A stretch of 64,000 bases of DNA from Phycisphaerae bacterium. GTDB lineage: Bacteria > Planctomycetota > Phycisphaerae > UBA1845 > Fen-1342. Positions 60,411-64,000 of this stretch are shown in pieces. The position numbers and the translations under genes are program-made. The first letter of the stretch is position 1, and every line of letters begins with the position of its first letter. The stretch spans positions 150,535 to 214,534 of the forward strand of contig JANQNU010000070.1 of NCBI GenBank assembly GCA_028279405.1, written 5' to 3'. The notes under the pieces are model-generated. The model was not told the DNA's origin. It made no database searches and was given only the letters and a program-made list of their open reading frames with translations.

Positions 60411-60755
60411 TTAGTACCCGCCGCGCCCGGCACCACGACCGCGGCCACCGCCGCCACCGTAGCCGCCACCGCCACCGTAGCCGCCACCGCCGCCGCCTGC
60501 GCGCGGCGCCTTCGGACGGGCCTCGTTGACCGTCAACGTACGTCCTTCATGCTCCGATCCGTTAAGTGCTTCGATGGCCGATGTGGCTTCCTCGTCCGAA
60601 CTCATCTCGACGAAGCCAAATCCTTTGCTGCGACCGGTGTCTCGGTCCGTGATCACCTGAGCGCTGACCACCGTTCCGTGCGCTCCAAGCATGGTCTCCA
60701 GATCCGAACTGCTGACACGATAGCTCAGATTCCCCACATACAACTTTTTGCCCAC
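60411..60755 (-). CDS. Glycine-rich RRM RNA-binding protein
   Basis: 114 residues: one RNA recognition motif with RNP2 KLYVGNLSY and RNP1 [10 protein letters not shown], followed by a tail of Gly with Tyr and Arg ([20 protein letters not shown]). Such proteins in cyanobacteria and planctomycetes are cold-responsive RNA chaperones that bind single-stranded RNA. The 5' untranslated region lies in the long gap upstream. It has its own terminator, so it is separate from the sigma-kinase genes. Confidence 0.92.
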   Translation of the reverse strand: MGKKLYVGNLSYRVSSSDLETMLGAHGTVVSAQVITDRDTGRSKGFGFVEMSSDEEATSAIEALNGSEHEGRTLTVNEARPKAPRAGGGGGGYGGGGGYGGGGGRGRGAGRGGY

Positions 60756-61089
60756 CGTGCGATCTCCTGTTAAGGGGGCGTTGCGGACCCTGCCCTTTAC
60801 TTTCCGGGCCCGAGATGGAAAGCGGCCGCCACCGACCAGTCAAGGTAAGAGGACAATGCGATGCGGACGGTCCAGACGATATGCCGATCAGTCACGTAAG
60901 CGCCTCGGTCCAACGTACCGGCTAATAGTGTACCCCGGTGACCCTCAAGCGAAAGCCGATTTTCGTGGAAATTTGGCGGGGGCATGTTATCTCGACTTCC
61001 GCATCCACCCCGATGAGCCTCCCGTACCGCTCGAACGGGACGTTCGGCCGGCATATCATGTCTGTCGTCTTTTGTTGATGGAGATCACG
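60756..61089. other. Divergent intergenic region between the RRM gene and hutU
   Basis: 334 bases without a gene. An open frame runs from 60748 into hutU, but this upstream part has no motif. A long RRM leader is plausible, as for cold-shock genes, but no defined element (cold-shock box, riboswitch) could be recognised. Confidence 0.5.
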
Positions 61090-62805
61090 ATGACCGTCGG
61101 TGCTCGTACCGTCCGCGCTCCCCGAGGAGCCACTCGAACGTGTAAGGGCTGGCTCCAGGAAGCCGCGCTCCGAATGCTCATGAACAACCTCGACCCCGAG
61201 GTCGCGGAGCAGCCGAACGAATTGATCGTCTACGGCGGATCCGGCAAGGCCGCCCGCAGCTGGGAAGACTTCGATCGGATCGTCGCCACGCTCCAACGGC
61301 TCGAAAATGATGAGACCATGCTCGTGCAGTCCGGTCGCGCCGTCGGCGTGCTCAAGACCCACCCGGACGCACCGCGCGTACTGATCAGCAACAGCATGCT
61401 GGTGCCCAAATGGGCCACCTGGGACGAGTTTCGCCGACTCGAAGCGCTCGGCCTGATTATGTTCGGCCAGATGACTGCCGGCAGCTGGATCTATATCGGA
61501 ACGCAAGGCATTCTCCAAGGAACCTACGAAACCTTCGCGGCGTGCGCCCGAACGCACTTCGGCGGCTCGCTCGCGGGCCGTCTCGTCGTCACCGGTGGCC
61601 TCGGCGGAATGGGCGGTGCACAGCCGCTGGCCGCGACCTTCAACGACGCCGCCTTCCTCGGCGTCGATGTCGACCGCAGCCGGATCGAAAAGCGAATTCA
61701 CACCCGCTATTGCGACAAGCTGACAGAGAATGTCGACGAAGCCCTCGACTGGGTGCTTGAAGCAAAACGCACCGGGACACCCCTGTCAGTCGGCTTGGTC
61801 GCCAATATCGCTGACGTACTCAACGAGCTCATTCAACGCGACATCACCCCCGACGTGCTCACCGACCAGACATCCGCGCACGACCCGCTGGGCGGCTACG
61901 TCCCCAACGACGTCGCATCATTCGAGGCAGCGGTCGAACTGCGGACGTCCGATCCGGAACGGTACACGCGTGAATCCTACCGCACGATGGCCGAGCACGT
62001 GGCCGCGATGCTCGAACTGCAACGACGCGGTGCCGTCACGTTCGACTACGGCAACAATCTCCGTGGACACGCGCTCGAAGCCGTCGAACGCGGCATCGTC
62101 AGTGCCGATCAATTGCAGTCAACGGTCGGGACTTCAACCGCTTTCCAACCGTTCGCGATCCCGGGCTTCGTTCCCGAGTACATTCGGCCGTTGTTTTGCG
62201 AAGGCAGCGGCCCGTTCCGCTGGGCAGCCCTCTCCGGCGATCCGGCGGACATCGCCGCCACGGACGACGCGGTGCTCGAAACGTTCCCCGAAGAAGAACA
62301 CCTGTGCCGCTGGATTCGACTGGCGCGCGAGAAGGTCGCGTTCCAAGGACTCCCGTGCCGTATCTGCTGGCTGAAGTATGGGCAACGCGCCAAGATGGGC
62401 CAGGTGTTCAACGAGCTGGTGCGAAGCGGCAAGGTGTCGGCACCGCTGGTCATCGGTCGCGATCATCTGGATTGCGGCTCGGTCGCAAGCCCCAATCGCG
62501 AAACCGAGGCGATGAAGGACGGCTCGGATGCCATTGCCGACTGGCCAATGCTCAACGCACTCGCAAACACGGCCTGCGGCGCGTCCTGGGTCAGTCTCCA
62601 CCACGGCGGCGGCGTCGGAATCGGATACTCGCTGCACGCCGGCCAGGTGATCGTCGCCGACGGCACCCCTGAAGCCGCGTCCCGGCTACAGCGCGTTCTC
62701 ACCTGCGATCCGGCGCTGGGCGTCATGCGGCACGCCGACGCCGGCTACGAAGACGCGATTGACGTCGCTCGCTCGAAGGGTGTCGATATCCCTCGGCTCG
62801 CATAG
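61090..62805 (+). CDS. hutU: Urocanate hydratase
   Basis: 571 residues. Family motifs are plain: [46 protein letters not shown] (NAD binding), the active-site region [18 protein letters not shown] with Cys and [18 protein letters not shown]. It adds water to urocanate to form imidazolone propionate in histidine degradation, using NAD as electrophile. ATG 61090 with GGAG 6 bases upstream; ATG 61078 is also in frame. No hutH, hutI or hutG is nearby. Confidence 0.95.
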   Translation: MTVGARTVRAPRGATRTCKGWLQEAALRMLMNNLDPEVAEQPNELIVYGGSGKAARSWEDFDRIVATLQRLENDETMLVQSGRAVGVLKTHPDAPRVLISNSMLVPKWATWDEFRRLEALGLIMFGQMTAGSWIYIGTQGILQGTYETFAACARTHFGGSLAGRLVVTGGLGGMGGAQPLAATFNDAAFLGVDVDRSRIEKRIHTRYCDKLTENVDEALDWVLEAKRTGTPLSVGLVANIADVLNELIQRDITPDVLTDQTSAHDPLGGYVPNDVASFEAAVELRTSDPERYTRESYRTMAEHVAAMLELQRRGAVTFDYGNNLRGHALEAVERGIVSADQLQSTVGTSTAFQPFAIPGFVPEYIRPLFCEGSGPFRWAALSGDPADIAATDDAVLETFPEEEHLCRWIRLAREKVAFQGLPCRICWLKYGQRAKMGQVFNELVRSGKVSAPLVIGRDHLDCGSVASPNRETEAMKDGSDAIADWPMLNALANTACGASWVSLHHGGGVGIGYSLHAGQVIVADGTPEAASRLQRVLTCDPALGVMRHADAGYEDAIDVARSKGVDIPRLA

Positions 62806-62869
62806 CGCGTATCCACCATCGCCCCGTCACTTGCGAAGAAGGCGCACGAAGGTGCTGTCCTTCAAGTGT

Positions 62870-62950
62870 GGTGCCCCACCCTTCCATGGTGGGGGACGTG
62901 TTTCGCGCAGTAATTCAAGGTGTCCCCCCAGGGTAGAACCCTGGGGCACC
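62870..62950. repeat. Family-B double palindrome, copy 2
   Basis: GGTGCCCCACC..GGTGGGGGAC, a diverged middle, then GTCCCCCCAGGGTAGAACCC closing TGGGGCACC. It matches 56593-56672 along the whole length. Located after hutU. Confidence 0.8.
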
Positions 62951-62993
62951 AGCACTTGCGATCCCTCTGCGAGGCCCGTGTCTGCGCCACGGG

Positions 62994-63050
62994 CCCCGGC
63001 GCGAACGAGGCACCAAAAACAACGAGCCCCGAGCGCGAGCGAGGGGTCAA
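62994..63050 (+). repeat. Family-D dispersed repeat, copy 3
   Basis: CCCCGGCGCGAAC, a 16-base variable part, then CGAGCCCCGAGCGCGAGCGA and GGGGTCAA. It is the plus-strand counterpart of 48466-48526 and lies next to a family-B element. Confidence 0.65.
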
Positions 63051-63102
63051 TATGCGCGAGGTAAACCGGGACCCGTCACTTTTTCTCTGGGCTCTGCCCC
63101 GT

Positions 63103-63741
63103 CTAGCGACGCCGACCGGAGAACAAACCCGCGATGGCCAGCAGCGCCAGCGAGGTCGGCTCCGGGATCACGCCCGGCGAACCAATGAGCTGTCCCACCG
63201 CGGCGGAACCGGCCGACTGAAACGCGCCGTTGACGCCAAGGGCCGAGTTGGTCAGCGGCCCCGAACCGGTGGCATCCTCGATGGTCGCAGCCGTCCCGGC
63301 AAGTCCGCCGTCGTAGGTCAGGCTGTCGATCAGGTTGGCGCCAGCCGAGTTGCCGTCGAAGACGTTGACCTGATCGCCGCCCTGGCCGAGCGCGCCACCG
63401 CCCGTCAAACCAACCTGCACATCGATCGTGGCCAAGCCCCAGAAGCTGTAGAAGGCCGGCACGTCTGCGGCTTCCCCTTCGATCAGGACGATGATCGACT
63501 CGCCGGGCTTGACCGAAAAGTTCGGCAACGCGAAATCGTTCGTCGGATCCGCGGAACTGTCATCGTAGTAGAAACCGTTGGTCGAGCCTGCCATATCGCC
63601 GAAGTTGGTCAGTTCGAACCAGTCCGGCGTTCCATCGTCGCCCGACACTCCGGTGTAGGCCTCGGTGATCCGGAAGTCGGCATCAGCGAACGCCGACACG
63701 CTCAGACAAACAGCCATTGCACCCGCAAGCAGCTTTCTCAT
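63103..63741 (-). CDS. PEP-CTERM protein with lamin-tail-like domain
   Basis: 212 residues, ATG at 63741 with AAGGAGAT upstream. Signal peptide MRKLLAGAMAVCLSVSAFA. The body (DFRITEAYTGVSGDDGTPDWFELTNFG) resembles a lamin-tail/LTD beta-sandwich. The C-terminus VIPEPTSLALLAIAGLFSGRRR is a PEP-CTERM sorting signal for exosortase processing; no exosortase gene is in the window. Likely an envelope or exopolysaccharide-linked protein. Confidence 0.88.
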   Translation of the reverse strand: MRKLLAGAMAVCLSVSAFADADFRITEAYTGVSGDDGTPDWFELTNFGDMAGSTNGFYYDDSSADPTNDFALPNFSVKPGESIIVLIEGEAADVPAFYSFWGLATIDVQVGLTGGGALGQGGDQVNVFDGNSAGANLIDSLTYDGGLAGTAATIEDATGSGPLTNSALGVNGAFQSAGSAAVGQLIGSPGVIPEPTSLALLAIAGLFSGRRR

Positions 63742-64000
63742 GCTCAGATCTCCTTCGTTGCGGACTCTCCCGCAAGCACCCCATACATCGCTACAACTGG
63801 AACACCCCGTTCCAACGTAGTGGCAGCGCAGCGGGCTTGGCGGTCTGACCGCAGTTCGCGCTGCCGGGTAGCAGCGCGCAATCAAAGCACAGGGAAGTGC
63901 GCCAAACCCACTCGACCTTCCACTCGCGGGTGACTATGAAGCGATCCCATTCACGTCCGGTGTCGTCAAAGTTAAATGATCGCGAAGCGCGCCGCGCGGT

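Noticed and set aside
62920..63933. 337-codon open frame on the plus strand
   Set aside because: It begins within a family-B repeat and runs antisense through the PEP-CTERM gene, which has a good start, signal peptide and sorting signal.
1..64000. tRNA, rRNA or known riboswitch genes
   Set aside because: Intergenic spaces were read for cloverleaf-like arms and conserved rRNA stretches; none was convincing by eye. A covariance-model scan would be decisive.

Overview
The window looks like a chromosomal segment of a GC-rich planctomycete, most plausibly a Phycisphaerae-like lineage. This is inferred from gene content, not from a marker gene. Three secreted proteins end in the same dockerin-like module (GDxNCDG..VxDINxFVLAL). 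There is a PEP-CTERM protein, a type of protein ending in a pilin-like H-x8-DG motif, a large Asp-box propeller protein, and Ser/Thr kinase and CHAT genes linked to ECF sigma factors. No rRNA, tRNA, CRISPR array, transposase or integrase was seen.

Layout. 1-4753 (+): the 3' part of an Asp-box beta-propeller protein, a VOC-fold protein and a dicarboxylate/amino-acid symporter. 4814-11228 (-): the mutagenic translesion cassette imuA-like, imuB, dnaE2, interrupted by a 393-bp spacer full of palindromic repeats. 11430-20958 (+): a LysM/peptidoglycan-binding protein followed 18 bp later by four tandem paralogues. Each paralogue has two AN1/B-box-like zinc fingers, a basic linker, an EEP (DNase I-like) nuclease domain and a charged tail; this is the most unusual locus. 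21024-22906 (+): a TIM-barrel sugar isomerase and a Gfo/Idh oxidoreductase overlapping by 4 bp. 22940-30414 (-): menG/ubiE, then a four-gene unit running ECF sigma factor, putative regulator, TPR-CHAT protease, subtilase with VCBS repeats and dockerin. 30612-33989 (-): a DUF3352-like secreted protein and ilvE. 34211-38781 (+): an M14 carboxypeptidase, rlmN and a D-2-hydroxyacid dehydrogenase. 38824-41858 (-): hsp20 overlapping lon.

42025-51518 holds mixed metabolic and envelope genes: an amidase lipoprotein, a PaaK-like ligase, a coiled-coil membrane protein, a GH13 amylase, lipA, a rhomboid-like protein and a zinc-ribbon protein. 51540-56525 holds a GT-C glycosyltransferase, an ASPIC/UnbV FG-GAP protein, an outer-membrane beta-barrel protein and a small lipoprotein. 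56722-60755 (-) holds an RRM protein, an ECF sigma factor and a 969-residue kinase-HEAT-hydrolase fusion. 61090-63741 holds hutU and a PEP-CTERM protein.

Intergenic spaces carry several families of dispersed palindromes. In two families the stems change on both sides while the loop or flank stays constant, which points to selection on, or spread of, the hairpin. How genes work together: imuA/imuB/dnaE2 would form an error-prone repair system; the sigma-CHAT-subtilase set looks like a regulated proteolytic signalling unit; sHSP and Lon are a protein-quality-control pair; the zinc-finger/EEP array, led by a LysM adaptor-like gene, may be a set of nuclease effectors or nucleic-acid-processing enzymes, but its function is unknown.
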